A stretch of DNA of 64,000 nucleotides from Cycas panzhihuaensis (lineage: Eukaryota; Cycadophyta), in contig CM041465.1 of assembly GCA_023213395.1 (NCBI GenBank), positions 58,659,741 to 58,723,740 of the forward strand. The letters run 5' to 3'. The notes beneath the pieces are model-generated. The model was given only the letters and a program-made list of their open reading frames with translations. It was not told the origin of the DNA and did not search any database. Numbering within the stretch: position 1 is the first letter of the stretch; each line of letters starts with the position of its first letter. The translations under genes and the position numbers were made by a program. Positions 43,230 through 53,781 of this stretch are shown here, piece after piece.

Positions 43230-45232
43230 AAGCAAGCATATCAAGGATATGGAATTAAGAAAGAAGGAAAAAGGGAAAGCACTACTTTCTGAGGTGGAGA
43301 TTCAAAGTGAAGGAGAAGAAGAGAAGGTCACTCTACTTACAAATTATGAAGATGATACTACAAAGGAGGAACTATTTCACTTGAAGCTTCAAGTGGGAAA
43401 TACTATGATTGGTGCCATTATAGATCCAGGAAGCCAAAAGAATTTGATCTCAGAAAGTTTGGTAAAGAGCATTGGTTTGGTAACTACTCCTCACCCTCAT
43501 CCATATCCTCTTGGTTGGATCCATAAAGATGTGGAAATGCAAATATCAAAGCAATGTACACTTAAATTTTCCATCACTAATGATTTTGTTGATGAGGTAA
43601 TATGTGATGTGGTGCCCTTTGGATGTATGCCATGTTGTGCTTGGAAGTCCCTACTTGTGGGATCAAGATGCACTCTTCTATCGAAGGAAGAGAAAGTATC
43701 GATTGATGAAGGATAACAAGGGCTTCATCATAAAGGCCACAAAGAAGCACTTGGATAAGATAGCATTAATTTCAGCTACTCAAGCAAAAAGGATGATCAA
43801 TGCATGTGGTAAATTTGTCATCTTAATGGTAAGGAGAAAAGAAGAGCCAAGAGATGAAGAAGGTCCTTCTACTCACACTCTTCTTATATCACCTAAACAA
43901 ATGCAACAAATTGAGGAGTTAAAGACAAGGTATGATATTCTATTTCAACATGTTGATGGGCTTCCACCAAAGAGAAAGATAGAGCATGAAATCACTCTTG
44001 TAGGAGATGCACCATTACCTAATGTTGCTTTGTATAGGCACTCCATTGTAGAAAATAATGAGATAAAGAGGCAAGTTGAGGAGTTGCTTGATCAAGGGGT
44101 CATAAGACCTTCATATTCACCTTGTGGGTCACCAATTGTCTTGGTGCCTAAGAAGGATGGAGGATGGAGAATGTGTATAGATTTTCGTGCTTTGAATAAA
44201 ATTACAATTAAAAATCGCTACCCTTTGCCTCGTATAGATGATTTGCTTGATCAAATTTAGCATGCTTGTTATTTCACTAAATTGGATTTAAAAAGTGGTT
44301 ATCACCCAGTTAGGGTCAAGGAGGAGGACACATGGAAGACGGCCTTCAAAACAAAGCAAGGACTCTTTGAATGGATGGTTATGCCTTTCAGATTGTGTAA
44401 TGCTCCCGCAACATTCATGAGGCTAATGAATGAAATATTAAGGCCTTACTTGGATAATTTTGTTGTTGTCTATCTTGATGACATTTTGATTTTCAAAACA
44501 CATGGGAGGAACATTTGCGAAGACATAGAAGAAGTTTTAAAGACTATGGCTAAGCATCACTTGAAGCTTAATGTGAAGAAGTGAATTTGGCAAGGAGAAC
44601 TTGATCTTCTTAGGCTTTGTGGTTGGAGGAGGAAAGTTGAGCATTGATCCACTCAAGACTCAAGCCATCCTCAAATGGCCTAGGCCAACAAACATCACAG
44701 AGGTGAGAAGTTTTTTAGGAGCTTGTCAATACTTGAGAAAGTTCATTCTTCATTTCTCACAGTTGCGACACCTCTACATGGATTGACAAAATCTAGTAGA
44801 AAGTTTACTTGGGGTTCCAAGGAGGAAGAAGCCTTTCTTCTTTTAAAGAAGAAAATTTGTGAAGCACCGGTTTTGGTAATGCCAAATTTGTAAAGGCCTT
44901 TTAAAGTAGAAGCTGATGCAAGTGGAAATGCGATGGGAGCTGTCCTTATTCAAGATGGGAAGTCTATTGCGTACCATTCGGAAGTCTTCACCCCTCAAGT
45001 GAAGAACTACCCAACATATGATCGAGAAATGTTCGCACTTCATCAAGCATGCAAGCATTGGAGGTCATACTTGCTCGGAAAAGAGGTTGTAGTTCATACC
45101 GATCATAAGCCTCTTCAATTTTTACAAACTCAAAGTAAATTACAGCAAGCAAGACACATGAAGTGGATGAGTTATTTACAACAATTCAATATTGTAATTA
45201 AGTATAAAAGGGATCTAATAACAAAATTGTGA
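43230..45232 (+). pseudogene. pol: Gypsy protease-RT-RNase H, copy A
   Basis: Protease at about 43400-43460: MIGAIIDPGSQKNLIS, with DPGS at the active site where D-S/T-G is usual. RT: the [21 protein letters not shown] block at 44120-44180, [15 protein letters not shown], then TAG at 44258-44260, then LDLKSGYHPVRV, FKTKQGLFEWMVMPF and YLDD at about 44470-44481 (catalytic, intact). A frameshift near 44512 and a stop at 44582 precede IFLGFVVGGGKLSIDP. RNase H: RPFKVEADASGNAMGAVLIQDG at about 44897, DREMFALHQACKHWRSYLLG, VHTDHKPLQFL. The stop at 44258, the frameshift before IFLGF and the TAA before RPFKV are shared with copy B; others are private. Order PR-RT-RH-IN marks Ty3/gypsy. Confidence 0.92.
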
Positions 45233-46749
45233 TATGTTATCTAGACCACCTTGTTCCACTTCTTCTTCTACTTTTGTTTGTAGTTCTCTTATGAGTTTGC
45301 AGGTGGAACCAATGCATCAAGAAGAGTACAAAGACTTGTACCATGAAGATGAAGCTTTGAAGGAAGAATTAGAGAACCTAGCGAAAGGAAGACCTTCCCG
45401 CTTGCTTGGAAGGATGGTCTACTTTTCAAAGGGGAGCAGCTCTATGTTCCATCAAAAGGAGACAAGATCAAGTGGCTTAGAGAAGCCCATACTTCTAAAG
45501 TAGCTAGTCACTTTGGTATAGAAGACTTTAGCAAACTTGAGAAGATATGTTGTATGGCCAAAATGCAAAATGATGTAAAAAATATGTAAAAGGATGTGTA
45601 ATATGTAATACTTCTAAGCCTTCTTCTAGAAAATTAGGATTGTATACACCACTACTTATTCCCACTAGGCCTTGGGAAAGTATCTCCATTGATTTTTAGG
45701 GGACTTCCATGACTAGGAAGGGACATGATTATCTTTTGTTGTTGTAGATAGGTTTAGTAAAATGATATGTCTAATACCTTGTAAGAAGACAATCACAGTG
45801 CAGGAGGCGGTGAGTTATTCTTGAGCATGTATGGAAGAATTTTGGCTTGCCTTCTTCCATCATTTCGGATCGGGACACTCGATTCCTTTCATCATTTTGG
45901 AAGTCACTATGGGAGATGATGGATACCAAATTGAAGAGGAGTACAAGTTTCCATCCTCAAGCGGATGGACAAACCGAAGTAGTGAATAGAACTTTGGTAC
46001 ATCTATTGAGGGATACAATTCAAGCATCCAAAGACTTGGGATGAATCATTGGCTTTTCTACAATTTGCTTTTAATAGAGCAATGCATGCATCACACTCTA
46101 AAGCACCTTTTGAAGTTTGTTTGGGATACTTACCTCAAAGTCCATTTGACTTAGAGTTTTCCATGCAAGCTAAGGAAGGATCCGAAAGAGAAGGAGGAGC
46201 ATGACAAGGCTTTAAGATACTTGGAGAAGATCCGGAGAGTCCACAAAGAAGTACATGATCAACTTCTAAGGACTCAACAAAAGTACAAGGAAAGACATGA
46301 CAAGCATAGGCAAGAGTGTACTTTCCAAGAAGGAGATTTAGTATGGTTATACTTGAGCAAGGAGAGGTTAAAAGGAGAAGGTAAGAAACTCAAACCTATA
46401 AGGTATGGACCATTCAAGATTTTGAGAAAAGTAGGTGGCAATACTTTCCAACTTGATCTTCCACCTTATATGCAAATATATTCAGTAGTAAATGCTGAAT
46501 ACTTAAAACTCTTTGAGCCCTCCATGCTAGATGAGGAACAAGACCAGTTCACTTTACCTTCAGTTGATGATTTGTATTTGGAAAGTGAGGAGCCTCTCAA
46601 GGAAGATTGTATCTTGGAGAGAAAATCTACCAACAAGACATAAGACACATGAATCTTTTAGGATTGGAGTAGCAGGGCAATTGCCTAGTAAGGCCAAGTG
46701 GTTTAGTAGGAAACAAGGAGAACAACACTTCCCCCATCTCCAATTCTAA
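45233..46749 (+). pseudogene. pol: Gypsy integrase with chromodomain-like tail, copy A
   Basis: Zinc-finger remnants at about 45500-45610, ending KRCVICNTSKPSS-like in a shifted frame. Catalytic core with a stop at SIDF-TAG (about 45694), GHDYLLL and VVDRFSKM in another frame. The clean segment 45847-46044 reads [17 protein letters not shown] and [16 protein letters not shown], carrying the second Asp and the Glu of the DDE set. From 46221 (140 codons): VHDQLLRTQQKYKERHDKH, FQEGDLVWLYLSKERL and YGPFKILRKVGGNTFQLDLP, the GPY/F module. The tail at 46640-46749 (FRIGVAGQLPSKAKWFSR) resembles the chromodomain end '...P..A.W'. Several frameshifts are private to this copy. Confidence 0.88.
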
Positions 46750-46774
46750 GCCAAACAGGAGTTGGCTATTTTCC

Positions 46775-46787
46775 AAGGAAGGGGGAG
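46775..46787 (+). other. Polypurine tract, gypsy copy A
   Basis: AAGGAAGGGGGAG, three bases before LTR 2; identical to 52418-52430. Confidence 0.9.
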
Positions 46788-46790
46788 CCA

Positions 46791-47844
46791 TGATCCAGGA
46801 GGATCTACCATATGTTCTGAGGATGCAGAAAATGCTAGGCATTGGCATAACTAAACGAGATATGGCCAAATGGTATCAAAACTCTATGAAATTTTGTTTA
46901 AAGGGATAAGACACATCTCACTAGATGTGTACAAAAGGTGGGGTTCAGAAAATATCATTTGATTAGAGTTCAAGCCTTGTCTTTGCATAAACATTAATCC
47001 CACAGTTAGCAGAAAAAAAAATAGAAAATATATATTTTGATTATATGAATAGAAACATGGCCAAATGACATCAAAATGAGTTAAAATTTTGAGGAAGCGG
47101 AGGAGACATATGTTCCTATATGTGTACAAAATTTGAGCTAAATTGGAGTCCGTTAAGGTTAGTTACAAGCTGCAATTTTTATGAATTGTATGAAGGCCAC
47201 TTGGACAGCAGAAAAACAGCAAATACATATTATTACTAAATGAATAAAAATATAGTCAAATGACATCCAAATGAGCTAAAATTTTGAGGAAGCTGAGAGT
47301 ACATATGTTCCTATACGTGTACCAAATTTGAACCAAATTGGAGTACGTTAAGATCTGTTACAAACTGTAACTTTTTAAGAATTGTATGAAGGCCACTTGG
47401 ACAACATGCATTCTGGTGGTTAGTGGTTATACTTGCATGATTGCCACTTGTTAAACATGCAATTCAGGTTTCTTTCTATAAATTGAGCCCTTCTACAGGT
47501 TGGAGAGGTGGTTCTTGGAGACTTGACTTGGGAAGTATCCTTGGAGAAGCATTTGGAGGTTGGAATCCCCTTATGGTATAATTGTAACATTTACTCCTTG
47601 TAATTTTACCATTCTTTTGCTAGTTGATTTCTCCACCATTAAATGGAGATTTTCATGGTTTAATAAAAGTATTACTCATCATAATTTTAGATCAATGTCA
47701 AGAATAATTGATTTGGTGTAGAATTTTCCTTTCATGGGCTCATTGTTGTTTTGATGTTATTGAGCTTTCTACACTACCTCCCAGGATCTCAAGGAGGAAA
47801 GGTTGATAATTGATTTCTTCACCAACTAAGCTCTTTTGGGATCA
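46791..47844 (+). repeat. Gypsy LTR 2 (shared, middle)
   Basis: 1054 bp. Serves as 3' LTR of copy A and 5' LTR of copy B. TATAAAT at 47477-47483. Closer to LTR 3 than to LTR 1 almost throughout; it agrees with LTR 1 against LTR 3 at a G/A site close to the 3' end. Two one-base deletions near 47553-47562 lie in G and C runs. Confidence 0.93.
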
Positions 47845-47849
47845 TATTT

Positions 47850-47861
47850 TGGTATCAGAGC
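47850..47861 (+). other. Primer-binding site, gypsy copy B
   Basis: TGGTATCAGAGC, identical to copy A. Confidence 0.92.
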
Positions 47862-47887
47862 CTCTGATCTTTGTTGTAGGGACTTGA

Positions 47888-48895
47888 ATGGTACAAACAA
47901 GGAAAGGATACAAAGAGAAAGGTGAAGACTTTCTTGTGTTTCAATCACCAAGAAGACAAAGAAAGAATCCAAGCACCATGGCTGAAAAAGAAGATGGAGA
48001 AATTAGATTTGAAAGGCTTGAGAAGAACGTCGAAGCCTTGATGCAAATGATGACCCACCTTCTACCTCTAGTCAAAGGAAAAGGCAAAGAGAAGGAATTT
48101 GAAGGAGGATCCACATATGACCACGACCTTGAAGAGGAAGAGGAGGAGACCTTAAAGCACTCTTTTGAAGAAAGCAAGGGTACTTCATCTCATCAACCCT
48201 TCAAGGTGGAGGCAAAGTTGGATATTCCAACTTATGATGGAGAGGTAAATGCTGAAAAGTTGGACCATTGGTTGGATCAACTTGAAACCTACTTCACAAT
48301 CTATGCTTATAGTAATGCTCAAAAGCTTTCATTTGCTAGGCTCAAGTTGTGTAAACATGTATTGACATGGTGGAATGCATATTTAAAGACTCATGATGTA
48401 TCTTCTTTTTCATGGAGGGATTTTAAGAAAATAATAAAGAAGCAATTCTACCCCATAGGTCATGAGGAAGACCAATGGGTCACTTGGCAATATTTATGCC
48501 AAGGGAGAGGTGTAAGTGTCCAAGACTATACTTCTTTATTTTTAGGCATGGCATGCTACTTGGTATTAATATGGATGAACATGTCACTCTTATGAAATTC
48601 ATTGGAGGATTACATGAATACATAAGGAAGGAACTAAGGCTTTTAAGGTTCAATCCATTGGAGAAGCAAGTAGGATGGCTATGGAAATAGAAAGTAAAAG
48701 CAAGAAATCTACATTCATGTCTAAAGATTCTACTTTTACTTCTAATAAGTATGAAAAGAATCATAAATGGCACTCATCAAAAGGCAAGAAGGAAAGAAGA
48801 AAAGAACTAATTTTGTTAAAAGTTCTAACTATTGTGAGCATTGTGATATTAGTGGTCATATTACAGCAAAGTGTTGGAAGTTGCATCCGAACTAA
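47888..48895 (+). pseudogene. gag: Gypsy gag, copy B
   Basis: The N-terminal half is open for 235 codons from ATG 47888: MVQTRKGYKEKGEDF, an acidic/Lys-rich segment (EEEEEETLKHSFEES) and the capsid core as in copy A. The frame is then lost at a T-run near 48541 (one T fewer than copy A), again near 48643, and near 48780. The zinc knuckle (CEHCDISGHITAKC) is present before the shared TAA at 48893-48895. Because copy A is open exactly where B is broken and the reverse, the lesions are recent or are consensus errors in one or both copies. Confidence 0.9.
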
Positions 48896-50888
48896 AGTCA
48901 AGCATATCAAGGATATGGGATTAAGAAACAAGGAAAAGGAAAGCACTACTTCGAGGTGGAGATTCAAAGTGAAGGAGAAGAGAAGGTCACTCTACTTACA
49001 AATTATGAAGATGATACTACAAAGGAGGAACTATTTCACTTGAAGCTTCAAGTGGGAAATACTATGATTGGTGCCATTATAGATCCAGGAAGCCAAAAGA
49101 ATTTGATCTCAGAAAGTTTGGTAAAGAGCATTGGTTTGGTAACTACTCCTCACCCTCATCCATATCCTCTTGGTTGGATCCATAAAGATGTGGAAATGCA
49201 AATATCAAAGCAATGTACACTTAAATTTTCCATCACTAATGATTTTGTTGATGAGGTAATATGTGATGTGGTGCCACTGGATGTATGCCATGTTGTGCTT
49301 GGAAGTCCCTACTTGTGGGATCAAGATGCACTCTTCTATCGAAGGGAGAGAAAGTATCGATTGATGAAGGATAACAAGGGCTTCATCATAAAGGCCACAA
49401 AGAAGCACTTGGATAAGATAGCATTAATTTCAGCTACTCAAGCAAAAGGATGATCAATGCATGTGGTAAATTTGTCATCTTAATGGTAAGGAGAAAAGAA
49501 GAGCCAAGAGATGAAGAAGGTCCTTCTACTCACACTCTTCTTATATCACCTAAACAAATGCAACAAATTGAGGAGTTAAAGACAAGGTATGATATTCTAT
49601 TTCAACATGTTGATGGGCTTCCACCAAAGAGAAAGATAGAGCATGAAATCACTCTTGTAGGAGATGCACCATTACCTAATGTTGCTTTGTATAGGCACTC
49701 CATTGTAGAAAATAATGAGATAAAGAGGCAAGTTGAGGAGTTGCTTGATCAAGGGGTCATAAGACCTTCATATTCACCTTGTGGGTCACCAATTGTCTTG
49801 GTGCCTAAGAAGGATGGAGGATGGAGAATGTGTATAGATTTTCGTGCTTTGAATAAAATTACAATTAAAAATCGCTACCCTTTGCCTCGTATAGATGATT
49901 TGCTTGATCAAATTTAGCATGCTTGTTATTTCACTAAATTGGATTTAAAAAGTGGTTATCACCCAGTTAGGGTCAAGGAGGAGGACACATGGAAGGCGGC
50001 CTTCAAAACAAAGCAAGGACTCTTTGAATGGATGGTTATGCCTTTCAGATTGTGTAATGCTCCTGCAACATTCATGAGGCTAATGAATGAAATATTAAGG
50101 CCTTACTTGGATAATTTTGTTGTTGTCTATCTCGATGACATTTTGATTTTCAGCAACACATGGGAGGAACATTTGCAGCACATAGAAGAAGTTTTAAAGA
50201 CTATGGCTAAGCATCATTTGAAGCTTAATGTGAAGAAGTCCAATTTGGCAAGGAGAACTTGATCTTCTTAGGCTTTGTGGTTGGAGGAGGAAAGTTGAGC
50301 ATTGATCCACTCAAGACTCAAGCCATCCTCAAATGGCCTAGGCCAACAAACATCACAGAGGTGAGAAGTTTTTTAGGAGCTTGTCAATACTTGAGAAAGT
50401 TCATTCTTCATTTCTCACAGGTTGCAACACCTATACATGGATTGACAAAATCTAGTAGAAAGTTTACTTGGGGTTCCAAGGAGGAAGAAGCCTTTCTTCT
50501 TTTAAAGAAGAAAATTTGTGAAGCAAGGTTTTGGTAATGCCAAATTTGTAAAGGCCTTTTAAAGTAGAAGGCGATGCAAGTGGAAATGCGATGGGATGTC
50601 CTTATTCAAGATGGGAAGTCTATTGCGTACCATTCGGAAGTCTTCACCCTCAAGTGAAGAACTACCCAACATATGATCGAGAAATGTTCGCACTTCATCA
50701 AGCATGCAAGCATTGGAGGTCATACTTGCTCGGAAAAGAGGTTGTAGTTCATACCGATCATAAGCCTCTTCAATTTTTACAAACTCAAAGTAAATTACGA
50801 CAAAGCAAGACACATGAAGTGGATGAGTTATTTACAACAATTCAATATTGTAATTAAGTATAAAAGGGATCTAATAACAAAATTGCGA
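48896..50888 (+). pseudogene. pol: Gypsy protease-RT-RNase H, copy B
   Basis: 48956-49453 is open for 165 codons: protease with IIDPGSQKNLIS and the downstream [21 protein letters not shown] block, better preserved than in copy A. A one-base loss near 49450 shifts the frame. 49450-49917 carries the RT fingers ([16 protein letters not shown]) to the shared TAG at 49915-49917. 49939-50262 carries RT with intact YLDD and FSNTWEEHLQHIEEVL. The shared frameshift precedes IFLGFVVGG (50259). RNase H from about 50555 is broken by private one-base losses near 50525, 50597 and 50648. Functions as for copy A; non-functional as sequenced. Confidence 0.92.
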
Positions 50889-52392
50889 TATGTTATCTAG
50901 ACCACCTTGTCCCACTTCTTCTTCTACTTTTGTTTGTAGTTCTCTTATGAGTTTGCGGGTGGAACCAATGCATCACGAAGAGTACAAAGACTTGTACCAT
51001 GAAGATGAAGCTTTGAAGGAAGAATTAGAGAACCTAGCGAAGGAAGACCTTGACTTGCTTGGAAGGATGGTCTACTTTTCAAAGGGGCGACTCTATGTTC
51101 CATCAAAGGAGACAAGATCAAGTGGCTTAGAAGCCCATACTTCTAAAGTAGCTAGTCACTTTGGTATAGAAGACTTTAGCAAACTTGAGAAGATATGTTG
51201 TATGGCCAAAAATGCAAAATGATGTAAAAGGATGTGTAATATGTAATACTTCTAAGCCTTCTTCTAGAAAATTAGGATTGTATACACCACTACCTATTCC
51301 CACTAGGCCTTGGGAAAGTATCTCCATTGATTTTTAGGGGACTTCCATGACTAGGAAGGGACATGATTATCTTTTGTTGTTGTAGATAGGTTTAGTAAAA
51401 TGATATGTCTCATACCCTGTAAGAAGACAATCACAGTGCAGAGGAGCGGTGAGTTATTCTTCGAGCATGTATGAAAGAATTTTGGCTTGCCTTCTTCCAT
51501 CATTTTAGATCAGGACATTTGATTCCTTTCATCATTTTGGAAGTCACTATGGGAGATGATGGATACCAAATTGAAGAGGAGTACAAGTTTCCATCCTCAC
51601 ACAGATGGACAAACCGAAGTAGTGAACAGAACTTTGGTACATCTATTGAGGGGATACAATTCCAAGCATCCAAAGACTTGGGATGAATCATTGGCTTTTC
51701 TACAATTTGCTTTTAATAGAGCAATGCATGCATCACACTCTAAAGCACCTTTTGAAGTTTGTTTGGGATACTTACCTCAAAGTCCATTTGACTTAGAGTT
51801 TTCCATGCAAGCTAAGGAAGGATCCGTCAAAGAGAAGGAGGAGCATGACAAGGCTTTAAGATACTTGGAGAAGATCTGGAGAGTCCACAAAGAAGTACAT
51901 GATCAACTTCTAAGGACTCAACAAAAGTATAAGGAAAGACATGACAAGCATAGGCAGAGTGTACTTTCCAAGAAGGAGATTTAGTATGGTTATACTTGAG
52001 CAAGGAGAGGTTAAAAGGAGAAGGTAAGAAACTCAAACCTATAAGGTATGGACCATTCAAGATTTTGAGAAAAGTAGGTGGCAATACTTTCCAACTTGAT
52101 CTTCCACCTTATATGCAAATATATTCAGTAGTAAATGCTGAATACTTAAAACTCTTTGAGCCCTCCATGCTAGATGAGGAACAAGACCAGTTCACTTTAC
52201 CTTCAGTTGATGATTTGTATTTGGAAAGTGAGGAGCCTCTCAAGGAAGATTGTATCTTGGAGAGAAAATCTACCAACAAGACATAAGACACATGAATCTT
52301 TTAGGATTGGAGTAGCAGGGCAATTGCCTAGTAAGGCCAAGTGGTTTAGTAGGAAACAAGGAGAACAACACTTCCCCCATCTCCAATTCTAA
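50889..52392 (+). pseudogene. pol: Gypsy integrase with chromodomain-like tail, copy B
   Basis: Same architecture as copy A: zinc-finger region at 51100-51270, core with the shared stop at SIDF-TAG (about 51334), a DDE segment at 51500-51680 that is more damaged than in copy A (SDRDTRF is degraded to a DQDI-like reading), [16 protein letters not shown] with Ala replaced by His-Thr, and 51556-51984 open for 142 codons. The GPY/F module YGPFKILRKVGG is in 51996-52286 and the chromodomain-like tail ends at 52392. One-base differences from copy A again alternate between the two copies. Confidence 0.88.
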
Positions 52393-52417
52393 GCCAAATA
52401 GGAGTTGGCTATTTTCC

Positions 52418-52430
52418 AAGGAAGGGGGAG
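52418..52430 (+). other. Polypurine tract, gypsy copy B
   Basis: AAGGAAGGGGGAG, three bases before LTR 3. Confidence 0.9.
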
Positions 52431-52433
52431 CCA

Positions 52434-53489
52434 TGATCCAGGAGGATCTACCATATGTTTACAGGATGCAGAAAATGCTAGGCATTGGCATAACTAAACG
52501 AGATATGGCCAAATGGTATCAAAACTCTATGAAATTTTGTTTAAAGGGATAAGACACATCTCACTAGATGTGTACAAAAGGTGGGGTTCAGAAAATATCA
52601 TTTGATTAGAGTTCAAGCCTTGTCTTTGCATAAACATTAATCCCACAATTAGCAAAAAAAAAAATAGAAAATATATATTTTGATTATATGAATAGAAACA
52701 TGGCCAAATGACATCAAAATGAGCTAAAATTTTGAGGAAGAGGAGGAGACATATGTTCCTATATGTGTACAAAATTTGAGCTAAATTGGAGTCCGTTAAG
52801 GTTAGTTACAAGCTGCAACTTTTATGAATTGTATGAAGGCCACTTGGACAGCAGAAAAACAGCAAATACATATTATTACTAAATGAATAAAAATGTAGTC
52901 AAATGACATCCAAATGAGCTAAAATTTTGAGGAAGCTGAGAGTACATACGTTCCTATACGTGTACCAAATTTGAACCAAATTGGAGTACGTTAAGATCTG
53001 TTACAAACTGTAACTTTTTAAGAATTGTATGAAGGCCACTTGGACAACATGCATTCTGGTGGTTAGTGGTTATACTTGCATGATTGCCACTTGTTAAACA
53101 TGCAATTCAGGTTTCTTTCTATAAATTGAGCCCTTCTACAGGTTGGAGAGGTGGTTCTTGGAGACTTGACTTGGGAAGTATCCTTGGAGAAGCATTTGGA
53201 GGGTTGGAATCCCCCTTATGGTATAATTGTAACATTTACTCCTTGTAATTTTACCATTCTTTTGCTAGTTGATTTCTCCACCATTAAATGGAGATTTTCA
53301 TGGTTTAATAAAAGTATTACTCATCATAATTTTAGATCAATGTCAAGAATAATTGATTTGGTATAGAATTTTCCTTTCATGGGCTCATTGTTGTTTTGAT
53401 GTTATTGAGCTTTCTACACTAACTCCCAGGATCTCAAGGAGGAAAGGTTGATAATTGATTTCTTCACCAACTAAGCTCTTTTGGGATCA
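52434..53489 (+). repeat. Gypsy LTR 3
   Basis: 1056 bp, TGATCC...GGGATCA, followed by TTCTC, the target duplication. TATAAAT at 53120-53126. By eye roughly a dozen differences from LTR 2. Confidence 0.93.
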
Positions 53490-53494
53490 TTCTC

Positions 53495-53645
53495 TTTACA
53501 AGGGGTGTTCCAAATCCCCTCACACCATTGGTCAAGGGGGGCTCCCACCTCCCTTGGATCCCCTTATGAAAGTTTATGGGGGAAACCACACTGCCAACTG
53601 ATCAAAAGTTTTGCCTCTAAAACATTGTTATCACATTATCTAACA
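53495..53645. repeat. Solo-LTR-like block, second piece
   Basis: Continues 40687-41121 after removal of the gypsy array; ends ATCTAACA, followed by ACAAT. Contains a purine/pyrimidine-balanced GGGGTGTTCCAAATCCCC inverted repeat at about 53502-53519. Confidence 0.55.
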
Positions 53646-53781
53646 ACAATAATATTACAAAATAGTATATGCACAATATACCCCACACTCTTAGAGTCAC
53701 AACATCAAGTTGTGACTAAACCCAACTATAATAATAAGATCCTTCACATATATCTCATAAATTAAACATTATTTTCTAATA
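53646..53781 (-). repeat. 3' LTR of the non-coding element, second piece
   Basis: Matches 57060-57194 (shared blocks ATGCACAATA, CATATATCTCATAAAT versus CATATCTCATAAAT, ACATTATTTTCTAATA). Confidence 0.82.

Larger units (their letters stand above)
41127..53489 (+). mobile_element. Tandem chromovirus: LTR-internal-LTR-internal-LTR
   Basis: Three LTRs (41127-42182, 46791-47844, 52434-53489) alternate with two internal regions (42183-46790, 47845-52433), all plus strand. The only target duplication is TTCTC, at 41122-41126 and 53490-53494, outside the first and third LTR; the middle LTR joins internal regions directly. LTRs run TGATCC...GGATCA. Each internal region has a primer site, gag with zinc knuckle, protease, RT, RNase H, integrase and chromodomain-like tail, then a polypurine tract. 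This is what unequal recombination between the LTRs of one inserted element produces. The copies are nearly identical, but neither has an intact pol. Confidence 0.93.

Noticed and set aside
53481-53765. 94-codon plus-strand frame
   Set aside because: It crosses the gypsy LTR 3 end, the solo-LTR-like block and the non-coding element LTR, three unrelated layers; fortuitous.
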